Translations under genes and position numbers: made by a program | Shown: piece by piece, positions 8,491 through 16,344 of the stretch | How positions within the stretch are numbered: position 1 is the stretch's first letter | How the letters are laid out: each line of letters starts with the position of its first letter | The notes under the pieces: model-generated | Seen by the model: only the letters and a program-made list of their open reading frames with translations | Told to the model about the DNA's origin: nothing | Databases searched by the model: none | Assembly: GCA_021850555.1 (NCBI GenBank) | Contig: JAJZLX010000528.1 | Coordinates: 1-26,819 of the forward strand | Source of the DNA: Pseudomonadota bacterium | Lineage (GTDB): Bacteria > Pseudomonadota > Gammaproteobacteria > Steroidobacterales > Steroidobacteraceae | Length of the DNA: 26,819 nucleotides | Direction of reading: 5' to 3'

Positions 8491-8518
8491 GATTCGGGTC
8501 GCGGCGCAAAAAGGTTAC
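8491..8518 (-). promoter_or_regulatory. ECF sigma (SigF-like) promoter of the bufferin operon
   Basis: On the minus strand GTAACC (8518-8513) is followed by exactly 16 bases and CGAATC (8496-8491), about 75 bases before bufA. The same -35 (with a shared T run and GC before it), the same 16-base spacer and the same CGAATC occur before the Cys-Pro repeat gene. The match to the GTAACC-N16-CGAA motif of Caulobacter SigF is from memory. Confidence 0.82.
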
Positions 8519-8718
8519 GCTCAAGCGCGGTGGGGCCTGCGCCGCGCTCGGTGCCGGTGCCCCGCGAGTCACCCTCGGCGGGTGCCGCAGGTGCCAGGCA
8601 GAGTCGAGCAAGCGGCGCGAGCCGAGGTGAAACGCCTGCACTTGCCGCCCGGGGCCGTAACATCTCTCAGGAATCCCCGGTCCTATTCCTCGGAAGCGGG
8701 TTGAGCCTGTGGATTTCT
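8519..8718 (+). other. Leader region before the radical SAM operon, no gene seen
   Basis: These 200 bases separate the bufA promoter from the radical SAM start. The frame is open in phase with that gene but the translation is Pro/Arg/Ala-rich and unlike its family, so I treat it as untranslated leader. It contains a short hairpin (CACCCTCGGCGGGTG, near 8570-8584) and a CTCTCAGG at 8664-8671. No clear sigma-70 promoter or known riboswitch is evident. Confidence 0.35.
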
Positions 8719-9810
8719 ATGAGCGGGAGTCGTTACACACCAATGGAATCGATCTACTACGTGCTCTGCTGGGCGTGTCACCGCAAGTGTCGCCATTGCT
8801 ACGAACCGCGTTTTCGGCCCTATGTGCGCGGGGCGCTGGAGGCGGTCATCGCCGAGGCGGTCGCCCATATGCCGCGCATCATCGAGCACTTGCCGGCGCG
8901 CATGAGCTACCTAGACCGGGAGCGCGCAGCGCCCGACGGGAGCCTGCCTGAGCGCCGGGGTCGGATCATTCTCGCCGGCGGCGAAGTGCTGCTCGAGCCG
9001 GTGCGCACCCGGGTGCTGTATCCGGCCATGGAGCGGATCCGGTCGCGCTATGCCGGGCGGGGCGGCGTCGAGCTCATCGTCCAGACGACAGGCGACCTGC
9101 TGACTGACCCGATCATTGATGAGTTGCTCGCGCACGGTGCCGGTACCGTCTCAGTATCGGGTGTCGATGATTTCCACTCCGGCATGCAAGGGCCCGCCAA
9201 GCAGGCCGCGTTCAGGGAGCGTTTGACCCGGATGTTCGAAGCCCATGGTCTGCGGCCCGTGCCCGCACCGGTGAACGCGCAGGCGCATTCCGAGGAGAAT
9301 TCCGGACCCTATTACCATTTCTTCGGCGCCACCCCGGATGCCTGGATCGGTAGTCTGTGGCCCAGGGGTCGGGCGTGGGAGAATGGTCTTTCGACGGCGA
9401 CCCTAGCGGATAACTTTTGTAACCGCTGGTCGGGGGGGTTACGCTTCTTGGAGCATCGCTACAACGGCTCGGAAGTGTCCATCGATCCGAGCGGCGATGT
9501 GTTCCCGTGCTGCCTCAAGACTCGTGCGCCGATCGGCAATCTGCTCGAGGACGATTTGATCGCGATTCTGGATTCCCTTGCCGAGGAGCCTGCGTATCAG
9601 GCGATCTCGGCAGGGCATCCCGAACGGATGGGTCGAGCTTATGGCTGGAGTGATGAGCGCTTCCTCGAGGCCTGTCGTACCACCACACCGAAAGGAGAAC
9701 CCTATGTCAATCTCTGCATCGGCTGCGATCGCTTCCACGATGCCGTGCTGGGACCGGTGATCGAGGCCGCTCGCGCCCGGCGCGCGAGCGCGAGGATTCG
9801 AGTCGCGTGA
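8719..9810 (+). CDS. Radical SAM protein with SPASM-like C-terminal cysteines
   Basis: The 363-residue protein (from ATG 8719) has the radical SAM cluster motif CHRKCRHC with C20, C24 and C27 binding a 4Fe-4S cluster, and an early GG-E SAM-binding stretch (LAGGEVLLEP). The C-terminal third has further cysteines: NFCNRW, FPCCLKTRAPIGNL and NLCIGCDRFHD. That SPASM-like pattern implies extra iron-sulfur clusters, as in peptide- or small-molecule-modifying enzymes. The substrate is not known. The start may instead be ATG 8743; neither has a strong ribosome site. Its TGA overlaps the ATG of the next gene (TGATG), so it leads a seven-gene operon with an ABC importer, a flavoprotein and two transferases. 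Confidence 0.85.
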   Translation: MSGSRYTPMESIYYVLCWACHRKCRHCYEPRFRPYVRGALEAVIAEAVAHMPRIIEHLPARMSYLDRERAAPDGSLPERRGRIILAGGEVLLEPVRTRVLYPAMERIRSRYAGRGGVELIVQTTGDLLTDPIIDELLAHGAGTVSVSGVDDFHSGMQGPAKQAAFRERLTRMFEAHGLRPVPAPVNAQAHSEENSGPYYHFFGATPDAWIGSLWPRGRAWENGLSTATLADNFCNRWSGGLRFLEHRYNGSEVSIDPSGDVFPCCLKTRAPIGNLLEDDLIAILDSLAEEPAYQAISAGHPERMGRAYGWSDERFLEACRTTTPKGEPYVNLCIGCDRFHDAVLGPVIEAARARRASARIRVA

Positions 9811-11024
9811 TGCGTCCGTACGCCTTGTGGGTCAGCGCAACCGCGGTTGTCCTGGCGACCTTCGCTACGTTGCCTGGCACTGCGCTCGGGGCCTCGATGC
9901 CCTGGAAGGACGTCCTGGCGCGGGCCCGCGGTGAGACGGTTTATTTCGACGCATGGGCCGGTGACGAAAGGGTCAACGCATACATTGCCTGGGTGGCGCG
10001 GCAGGTCGCTGCCTGCTGCGACATCACGTTGCGCCAGGTGCCGCTGCAAGATACGTCCGAGGCCGTGACGCAGATCATTTCCGAGAGAGCGGCCGGGCAA
10101 AATGCAGATGGGACCGTCGATCTCGTGTGGATCAATGGATTGAACTTCTACGCGCTTCAGCGGCGGGATCTCTTGTACGGGCCCTTCACGCAGCGATTGC
10201 CCAATTACGCGTGGGTCAATACGCGGGACCCATCGAATCTCTATGACTTCACCGTACCGGTGGATGGGTACGAGTCGCCCTGGCGCAAGGCCCAACTCGC
10301 CTTCATCTACGATTCCGCGTACGTCAAACACGTGCCGCATACCATCGGCGCATTCCCCGCGTGGGCGAAACGCCATCCCGGCCGCTTTACCTTTCCCCAG
10401 GTACAGAACTTCCTCGGGATCGCGTTCCTCGAACAGGCGCTCTACGCGCTCACGCCCGACCCGAGGGTGCTGCAGCGCCCGGCGAGTCAGGCCGAATTCG
10501 AGAAGGTGACAGCACCGCTTTGGGCGTGGTATGGGCGGCTGCAGCCGTATCTGTGGGACCACGGGCGGGAATTCCCCGCCAGCGGACCGGCCGAACGGGA
10601 GCTTCTCGAGGATGGCGAGATCGATCTGATGCCCACGTTCAATCCGACTGAGGCCGCCGCCGACGTCGAGGCGGGTCTGCTGCCGAAGACAGTCCGCACT
10701 TTTATCCTCACCGACGGTACGATCGGCAACACGAGCTTCGTGGCGATTCCCTACAATTCACCGCACAAGGCCGGCGCGATGGTCGTGGCGAACTTTCTGC
10801 TCTCACCGCGGGCGCAGGCGCGCGCCGGTAACATTCGCTACCTCGGGGGCGCTACCGTGCTGGATCTTGCGAAGCTGCCGCCGGCTGAACGGGTGCTGTT
10901 CACTTCGCGTCCCTCAAGCCCCTGGGTGCCGCCGCTCGCCGCACTGCATCATGTGCTCCCCGAGCCGCAGCCCTCTTGGGCTCGCCGCCTCGCACAAGCC
11001 TGGCAGCAGCGATACACGCCCTGA
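9810..11024 (+). CDS. ABC transporter substrate-binding protein, YnjB-like
   Basis: A 404-residue periplasmic solute-binding protein. The N-terminus is a signal peptide (RPYALWVSATAVVLATF, then LPGTALGAS). The body matches the YnjB-type family related to iron/thiamine-type binding proteins: TVYFDAWAGDERVNAYIAW near the N-terminus, VDLVWINGLNFYAL, and LMPTFNPTEAAADVEAG later. YnjB proteins are often labelled thiamine transport components, but the ligand is unproven. ATG 9810 overlaps the stop of the radical SAM gene (TGATG) and its own stop overlaps the permease start in the same way. Confidence 0.88.
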   Translation: MRPYALWVSATAVVLATFATLPGTALGASMPWKDVLARARGETVYFDAWAGDERVNAYIAWVARQVAACCDITLRQVPLQDTSEAVTQIISERAAGQNADGTVDLVWINGLNFYALQRRDLLYGPFTQRLPNYAWVNTRDPSNLYDFTVPVDGYESPWRKAQLAFIYDSAYVKHVPHTIGAFPAWAKRHPGRFTFPQVQNFLGIAFLEQALYALTPDPRVLQRPASQAEFEKVTAPLWAWYGRLQPYLWDHGREFPASGPAERELLEDGEIDLMPTFNPTEAAADVEAGLLPKTVRTFILTDGTIGNTSFVAIPYNSPHKAGAMVVANFLLSPRAQARAGNIRYLGGATVLDLAKLPPAERVLFTSRPSSPWVPPLAALHHVLPEPQPSWARRLAQAWQQRYTP

Positions 11025-12769
11025 TGCGCAGCACGGTGCTCGGATCGAACGCTGTCTCAGCGCTACGCCTCGCGCAGATTCCCTTTTGGCTGCGTCAAGC
11101 GCCGCGGGTGACGGTGGCCCTGTTTCTGGTGCCCATCGCGGCGGGCCTGTTCGGGACGGTGCTGCCCGCGTTCGGCTGGTTGCCGGCGATCGGCGGGGAC
11201 AGCGTGAGCCTTGCGCCCTGGAGAACGCTCCTCGCTCAGCCGGGGATCGGTGAGGCGATTGGCCTGACACTTGCGTCGGGCTTCATTTCGACCGCTCTGT
11301 CGGTCGTTCTCGTCTTCGGCTTTTGCGCCCTCGCGCATGGACGGAAACCGGGGCGAATCGGACGCATCCTGATGGCGCCGATTCTCGCCGCGCCGCACGC
11401 GGCGATGGCCATTGGACTCGGATTTCTCATCGCTCCAAGTGGCTGGATCGTCAGGCTCCTCTCACCCTGGCTGACCGGCTGGCATCAGCCGCCGGACCTC
11501 GCCACGGTACAGGACCCCTACGGCATCGCGTTGATCTTAGGGCTGCTCGTGAAGGAAGTGCCGTATCTGCTCTTAATGACGATCGGGGCGCTGGGCCAAG
11601 TGCCTGCGGTGCGCCAAATGGAAGCCGCCGCCGCGCTGGGTTACGGGCGCACTCTCGCCTGGTTCAAGCTGGTTCTCCCCCAGGTCTATCCGCAAGTGCG
11701 ATTGCCGATCTACGCAGTCCTCGCCTATGCGCTCTCGGTGGTGGATATGGGGCTGATACTGGGGCCCAGCAATCCACCGACGCTCAGCGTGCTGGCGCTG
11801 CGCTGGTTCACTTCGCCCGATATACGGATGTATTTCCCGGCCGCGGCGGCCGCGCTGTTGCAGCTGCTGATCGTGCTGGCGAGCATCCTGCTGTGGCGCG
11901 GGGGGGAGAAGGTCTTCGCTCGCCTCGGTCGGCGCTGGATCGCCCGCGGCTCACGCCGTACCTGGCTTGAGCCGCTCGCGTGGCTCGCCGCTGCGGCCGT
12001 GGCCGGGCTTGCGGCCCTGGGGGTGGGGTCTCTGGCCGATCTGGCGCTGTGGTCGTTTGCGGGCGGATGGCGCTTCCCGGACGCGTTGCCGGCGCACTGG
12101 AGCACTCAGACTTGGTCGGGTCAATTCGAGACGATTCTTTGGCCTCTTGAGACCACGCTCCTGGTCGCTATCGTGGCGAGCGGGGTGGCGCTGTTGCTCG
12201 CTCTGGCGTGCCTGGAGAACGAGCAGCGCCGCGGTGTGGCGGCAACGTCGCGGACGCTATGGCTGCTCTACGTTCCGCTCCTGGTCCCGCAGATTGCGTT
12301 CTTGTTCGGCATGCAGGTCTTGCTGACGGTCTCGCATCTTGACGGCTTGCTCATCGCCGTGATCTGGTCGCATCTTCTGTTCGTGCTGCCGTACGTATTT
12401 CTCTCCCTCGCCGATCCGTGGCGAGCGCTCGATAAGCGCTACGCGCGCACCGCGCTCAGCCTCGGTGCCCGGCCATGGCGGGTGTTTCTGAGGATCAAGA
12501 TACCTTTGTTGCTGCGTCCGCTCCTCATCGCCACCGCCGTCGGTGTGGCCGTGAGTGTAGATCAGTACTTGCCCACCCTCTTCGCCGGGGCTGGTCGAGT
12601 GGTCACCCTGACCACGGAGGCCGTGACGCTCGCAAGCGGGGGTGATCGGCGCTTCACCGGCGTGTTCGGGCTGCTGCAGGCGCTGATTCCGCTGGCGGTC
12701 TATGGGGTTGCCCTTGGCGCCTCAGGGCGGGTCCGATTCCCCAGAGGAGTGCTCGGAGGACCCCCATGA
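11024..12769 (+). CDS. ABC transporter permease with two fused permease modules, YnjC-like
   Basis: The 581-residue inner-membrane protein contains two BPD-type permease modules in one chain. The first has an EAA-loop sequence (MEAAAALGYGRTLAWFKLVL) near the middle of the N-terminal half. The second has ARTALSLGARPWRVFLRIKI in the C-terminal half. Each is surrounded by hydrophobic helices. This fused layout is that of YnjC and other Fe/thiamine/putrescine-type importers, so a single gene supplies both membrane halves. ATG 11024 overlaps the stop of the binding-protein gene, and the stop overlaps the ATPase start (ATGA), indicating coupled translation. Confidence 0.9.
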   Translation: MRSTVLGSNAVSALRLAQIPFWLRQAPRVTVALFLVPIAAGLFGTVLPAFGWLPAIGGDSVSLAPWRTLLAQPGIGEAIGLTLASGFISTALSVVLVFGFCALAHGRKPGRIGRILMAPILAAPHAAMAIGLGFLIAPSGWIVRLLSPWLTGWHQPPDLATVQDPYGIALILGLLVKEVPYLLLMTIGALGQVPAVRQMEAAAALGYGRTLAWFKLVLPQVYPQVRLPIYAVLAYALSVVDMGLILGPSNPPTLSVLALRWFTSPDIRMYFPAAAAALLQLLIVLASILLWRGGEKVFARLGRRWIARGSRRTWLEPLAWLAAAAVAGLAALGVGSLADLALWSFAGGWRFPDALPAHWSTQTWSGQFETILWPLETTLLVAIVASGVALLLALACLENEQRRGVAATSRTLWLLYVPLLVPQIAFLFGMQVLLTVSHLDGLLIAVIWSHLLFVLPYVFLSLADPWRALDKRYARTALSLGARPWRVFLRIKIPLLLRPLLIATAVGVAVSVDQYLPTLFAGAGRVVTLTTEAVTLASGGDRRFTGVFGLLQALIPLAVYGVALGASGRVRFPRGVLGGPP

Positions 12770-13515
12770 GCGGCCCGTTGCGCCTCGAGGAGGTCGCGAT
12801 CGAACTCAACGGCTGCCTGCTCATACCGCCCCTCAGTGTTGCGGTAAGGCCTGGGGAGGTCCTCACCTTGATGGGTCCGAGCGGCTCGGGTAAATCTACC
12901 TTGCTCAGCGTCCTCAGTGGCACCGTCGCACCGGTCTTTCGTGTCGGGGGCCGGGTGTGGATCGGTGAGCGGGAGGTGACAGATCTGCCGCCTGAGCGCC
13001 GACGCATGGGCATTCTGTTCCAGGATGATCTGCTGTTTCCCCACCTGTCGGTCGAGGAGAATCTAGCGTTTGGGCTGGCCTCCTCGGTGCGCGGCCGAAG
13101 CGTGCGCGCGGCGCGGATCGAAGCGGCGCTGCGCGATGCGGGGCTGGCAGGATTTGCGCGGCGCGATCCGGCGACGCTCTCCGGCGGACAGCGTGCGCGT
13201 GTGGCGCTGATGCGTCTGCTATTGGCTGAGCCGCAGGCCCTGTTGCTCGATGAGCCCTTCAACAAGCTCGACGCGGCGCTGCGCGCGGACTTCCGCCGCT
13301 TCGTGTTTGCGCATGCCAGGACGGCCGGTCTGCCGGTCTTGATGGTCACACACGATGCGAAGGACGCTGTCGCCGCCGAGGGGCCGGTGCTCGAACTGTT
13401 GAAGACACCCGAGGGCATACCCGTCATCCACGGATCAGACCCGGGCCGGACGATTCGCGCGCTCAATGACATCACCCCAGGCATGGTCCGGCCGCCCTTG
13501 GCCGAACGGATTTGA
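12766..13515 (+). CDS. ABC transporter ATPase, YnjD-like
   Basis: A 249-residue nucleotide-binding subunit. Walker A is GPSGSGKST at 37-45, the Q-loop is LFQDD with Q86, the signature is LSGGQ at 138-142, Walker B is ALLLDEP ending at E163, and the switch histidine is H196 in MVTHD. It powers import through the fused permease. The C-terminus lacks the regulatory TOBE domain seen in larger ATPases, consistent with the short YnjD type. It overlaps the permease gene by four bases. Confidence 0.93.
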   Translation: MSGPLRLEEVAIELNGCLLIPPLSVAVRPGEVLTLMGPSGSGKSTLLSVLSGTVAPVFRVGGRVWIGEREVTDLPPERRRMGILFQDDLLFPHLSVEENLAFGLASSVRGRSVRAARIEAALRDAGLAGFARRDPATLSGGQRARVALMRLLLAEPQALLLDEPFNKLDAALRADFRRFVFAHARTAGLPVLMVTHDAKDAVAAEGPVLELLKTPEGIPVIHGSDPGRTIRALNDITPGMVRPPLAERI

Positions 13516-13517
13516 AT

Positions 13518-14933
13518 GTGACAACACCCATGACGTGCGACATCTGTGTCATCGGCGCTGGTTCCGCGGGACTCTCGGTCGCCGTGGGGGCCGCGCAGCT
13601 CGGTGCTCAGACCATCCTGTTCGAGAAGGGCGAGATGGGCGGGGACTGCCTCAATTACGGCTGTGTCCCCTCAAAGGCGCTGCTTGCGGCAGCGCATACG
13701 GCGCAGACGATTGCGGATGCCGATCAGTTCGGCATTCACGTCGGTTCATCGCACGTCGATTTCTCCGCGGTCATGGCCCATGTGCATGACGTGATGGCGC
13801 AGATCGCTCCACACGATTCGGTCGAGCGTCTCGAGAAATTGGGGGTGCGCGTCATCCGGGCTCCGGCTGCATTCGCTGGTCCTGACGAGGTCACCGGAGG
13901 TGGCGTGCGCGTTCGCGCCCGCCGTATCGTCATCGCCGCAGGCTCATCGGCGGTTGTGCCGCCCATCCCGGGTATCGAGAGCGTTCCCGTCCTGACCAAT
14001 GAAACGCTCTTCGCACTGAAGGAACGTCCGCAGCACCTGCTCATCATCGGCGGCGGTCCGATCGGTGTGGAGATGGCCCAGGCATTCAGGCGTCTCGGCA
14101 GCGCCGTCACGGTGTTCCAACGCGATCGGCTCATGCCGCGCGATGAACCGGAACTCGTGGAAATACTCCGGACGCGGCTCACTGCCGAGGGGATCACACT
14201 GCACGAATGTTCGAACATCACCCATCTATCTCGCTCGGGTGAGCGCATTGTGCTTCGGCACGATGACATGGAAGCCGTCGGCTCACATCTGCTCGTCGCA
14301 GCGGGTCGTCAGCCGCGGCTTGCGGGGCTTAACCTCGAGGGCGCAGGTATCGCGCATACCCCGCAGGGCATCACGGTCGACGCGCGGCTACGCACGACTA
14401 ACCGACGAGTGTATGCATTGGGCGATGTCACCGGGCGGCCCCAGTTTACGCATACGGCGGGGTATCAGGCCGGAATCCTGATCCGCAATATGCTGTTTCG
14501 TCTGCCGGCGAAGGTCGATTACCGTGCCTTGCCCTGGGTGACCTATTGTGATCCGGAGCTTGCGCATGTGGGCCTTACCGAGCAGCAGGCCCGCAAGCAA
14601 TTCGGCGCATCCGTGCAGGTGGTACGGGTGAATTTTGCGGAAAATGACCGCGCTCAGGCCGAACGCCAAACGGCCGGGCGCATCAAGGTGGTGATCGACA
14701 AGCGAGGCACCATCCTCGGGGCGGGGATCGTCGGTGCGCAGGCCGGTGAGCTCATCGGGCTGTGGGGTCTTGCAATCACGCGAGGGCTGAAACTGAGTGC
14801 GCTCACCGGGGTCATCTTTCCCTACCCCACCCTGGGGGAGCTCTCGAAGGCCGCCGCCGGGTCGTTCTACGCGCCCAAGCTCTTCAGCCCATGGCCGAAG
14901 CGCTTGGTTCGCCTGCTGCTCTCCCTCGCCTGA
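13518..14933 (+). CDS. FAD-dependent pyridine nucleotide-disulfide oxidoreductase (Lpd/MerA-like)
   Basis: The 471-residue flavoprotein has an FAD-binding GAGSAG at 13-18, a redox disulfide in GGDCLNYGCVPSK (C44, C49), an NAD(P)H-binding GGGPIG, and YALGDVTG. It is close to dihydrolipoamide dehydrogenase and mercuric reductase. It lacks the C-terminal His-Glu active-site pair: the expected HxHPTxxE reads FPYPTLGE, with Tyr in place of His. It also lacks the C-terminal vicinal cysteines of MerA and any N-terminal heavy-metal domain. The role is therefore probably not classical lipoamide or Hg(II) reduction. Start codons TTG 13512, GTG 13518 and ATG 13530 are all possible, and none has a good ribosome site. 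It follows the ATPase with no gap. Confidence 0.88.
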   Translation: MTTPMTCDICVIGAGSAGLSVAVGAAQLGAQTILFEKGEMGGDCLNYGCVPSKALLAAAHTAQTIADADQFGIHVGSSHVDFSAVMAHVHDVMAQIAPHDSVERLEKLGVRVIRAPAAFAGPDEVTGGGVRVRARRIVIAAGSSAVVPPIPGIESVPVLTNETLFALKERPQHLLIIGGGPIGVEMAQAFRRLGSAVTVFQRDRLMPRDEPELVEILRTRLTAEGITLHECSNITHLSRSGERIVLRHDDMEAVGSHLLVAAGRQPRLAGLNLEGAGIAHTPQGITVDARLRTTNRRVYALGDVTGRPQFTHTAGYQAGILIRNMLFRLPAKVDYRALPWVTYCDPELAHVGLTEQQARKQFGASVQVVRVNFAENDRAQAERQTAGRIKVVIDKRGTILGAGIVGAQAGELIGLWGLAITRGLKLSALTGVIFPYPTLGELSKAAAGSFYAPKLFSPWPKRLVRLLLSLA

Positions 14934-14939
14934 TCAACT

Positions 14940-15635
14940 ATGAGGCACGATGCCAGCGCCGGTGCGCTCGACATTTCGGTGATCGTGCCGACCCTGAATG
15001 CGGCGCGATATCTGCCCGCGACGCTTACCGCCTGTCGCGGCGTGCGCGAGACCCTTGTGGTCGACGGAGGCTCGGCCGACGAGACTGTCTCGGTCGCGCG
15101 ATCGCTGGGGGCGCAAGTCATCGCCTCGCAACCCGGGCGGGGTATCCAACTGCATGCGGGTGCCCAAGCCGCCGCGAGCGACTGGCTGTTGTTCCTGCAC
15201 GCGGACACGGTGCTCGGTGCGCACTGGTCGGAAGCGGCGCGTGAGTTCATCGGGAATCCATGCAATCATCTGTGTGCCGCAACATTCCGCTTCGCACTCG
15301 ATGATGCGAGCCGAGCGGCCCGCCGGCTCGAGCAGCAGGTGGCGTGGCGCGTGCGCCGCCTCGGCCTCGCTTATGGCGATCAGGGACTGCTCATTCATCG
15401 GCAGCTGTACGAATCGCTCGGCGGCTATCGGCCCTGGCCCCTGATGGAAGATGTGGATCTGGTGCGGCGCGTGGGGCGCCGTCGGCTGCGGGTACTCGCT
15501 CCGGTGGCGCTGACTTCGGCCGAACGGTGGCGCGCCGATGGCTGGCGCCGCCGCAGCGTACGCAATCTCGGCTGTCTCGCCTTGTATTTCCTGCGCGTGC
15601 CGCCCCGGCTCATCGCCAGGCTCTACGGCGGATGA
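14940..15635 (+). CDS. TIGR04283-type family 2 glycosyltransferase (rSAM/selenodomain-associated transferase 2)
   Basis: A 231-residue GT-A glycosyltransferase. It begins with the nucleotide-sugar strand ISVIVPTLNAARYLPATL, followed by LVVDGGSADETVSVA, GRGIQLHAGAQAA and LLFLHADTVL, where HAD is the metal-binding acidic motif. GGYRPWPLMEDVDLVRR near the C-terminus is the acceptor-side motif. This set is that of TIGR04283, which occurs with radical SAM proteins in selenium- or arsenosugar-related clusters. The sugar and acceptor are unknown. It begins 6 bases after the flavoprotein stop, and its own stop overlaps the next ATG (ATGA). Confidence 0.9.
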   Translation: MRHDASAGALDISVIVPTLNAARYLPATLTACRGVRETLVVDGGSADETVSVARSLGAQVIASQPGRGIQLHAGAQAAASDWLLFLHADTVLGAHWSEAAREFIGNPCNHLCAATFRFALDDASRAARRLEQQVAWRVRRLGLAYGDQGLLIHRQLYESLGGYRPWPLMEDVDLVRRVGRRRLRVLAPVALTSAERWRADGWRRRSVRNLGCLALYFLRVPPRLIARLYGG

Positions 15636-16225
15636 ACCCCCGTATGCGCCACCTTGTGATTTTCACACGCGCGCCTCGTATGGGCCGGGGTAAGCGACGT
15701 CTCGCGCGCGATGTCGGCGAACTCACGGCTTTTCGGTTTCAGCAGGCCACGCTGGCCCGATTGTTGCGAGAGCTCGCACGCGATGCCCGCTGGCGGACCT
15801 GGCTGGCGGTCACGCCGGATGGTTCCGGCCCCTGGCCGCGAGCCTTGCCCGTCCTGCCCCAGGGGCGTGGCGACCTGGGGCGGCGCATGGCCTCTGTGGT
15901 GGGCCGCTTGCCGCCGGGCCCGGTGGTGATCGTCGGCAGCGACATCCCGGGAATTCGGCGCGCAGACGTCGCGGCGGCCTTCCGCGCCCTCGGTGCGCAC
16001 GAGGCTGTCCTCGGGCCGGCGCTCGATGGCGGCTACTGGCTCATCGGGTTGCGGCGACGCGATCGCTTCCACGATCCCTTCGGGAATGTGCGCTGGTCGA
16101 GCGCGCATGCGCTCACCGACACCCTGGAGAATCTGCGCGATCGGCGCGTGGCACTCCTGCGGCCGCTCGCCGACATCGATGACGGAGCGGACTGGCGCCG
16201 GCATCAACGCGGTGAGATCACCTGA
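15632..16225 (+). CDS. TIGR04282-type transferase (DUF2064, rSAM/selenodomain-associated transferase 1)
   Basis: The 197-residue protein has the DUF2064 landmarks: FTRAPRMGRGKRRLARDVG at the N-terminus, VIVGSDIPGIRRADVAAAF in the middle and LGPALDGGYWLIGLRR after it. The usual K-T-R-L signature near residue 20 is K-R-R-L here. Members look like nucleotidyl- or glycosyltransferases and are regular partners of TIGR04283. It closes the seven-gene operon. The overlap with the preceding gene argues that the two act together on the same product. Chemistry is inferred from family only. Confidence 0.9.
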   Translation: MNPRMRHLVIFTRAPRMGRGKRRLARDVGELTAFRFQQATLARLLRELARDARWRTWLAVTPDGSGPWPRALPVLPQGRGDLGRRMASVVGRLPPGPVVIVGSDIPGIRRADVAAAFRALGAHEAVLGPALDGGYWLIGLRRRDRFHDPFGNVRWSSAHALTDTLENLRDRRVALLRPLADIDDGADWRRHQRGEIT

Positions 16226-16318
16226 GCGCACGCGCAGCCGAGTCCCTGTCGCACTCAACCAGCCTCCGGTCCAACGGTCAACGGAGCACGTGCCTGTACG
16301 GGCGGCCCCGCTGTGTGT

Positions 16319-16334
16319 CGCGGCGAGTGCCGCG
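16319..16334. terminator. Hairpin between convergent genes
   Basis: CGCGGC-GAGT-GCCGCG forms a perfect six-pair stem between the stop of the transferase gene (16225) and the stop of the TonB receptor (16345). No T-run follows on either strand, so factor-independent termination is uncertain. Confidence 0.3.
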
Positions 16335-16344
16335 CATTGGAAGC

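Noticed and set aside
8664..8671. CTCTCAGG in the radical SAM leader, reminiscent of a glycine riboswitch
   Set aside because: The matching GGAGAG strand and the rest of the aptamer core are not found upstream, and the downstream genes are not glycine genes.
9437..9442. GGTTAC on the plus strand, a possible minus-strand ECF -35
   Set aside because: It lies inside the radical SAM gene, no TTCG stands at the right spacing, and no minus-strand gene follows.
9702..10562. 286-codon open frame on the minus strand
   Set aside because: It is antisense to the binding-protein gene and has the composition of a GC-rich shadow frame with no recognisable domain.
12654..13484. 276-codon open frame on the minus strand
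   Set aside because: It is antisense to the permease and ATPase genes, Arg/Ser-rich, with no domain; the sense-strand ABC motifs are decisive.
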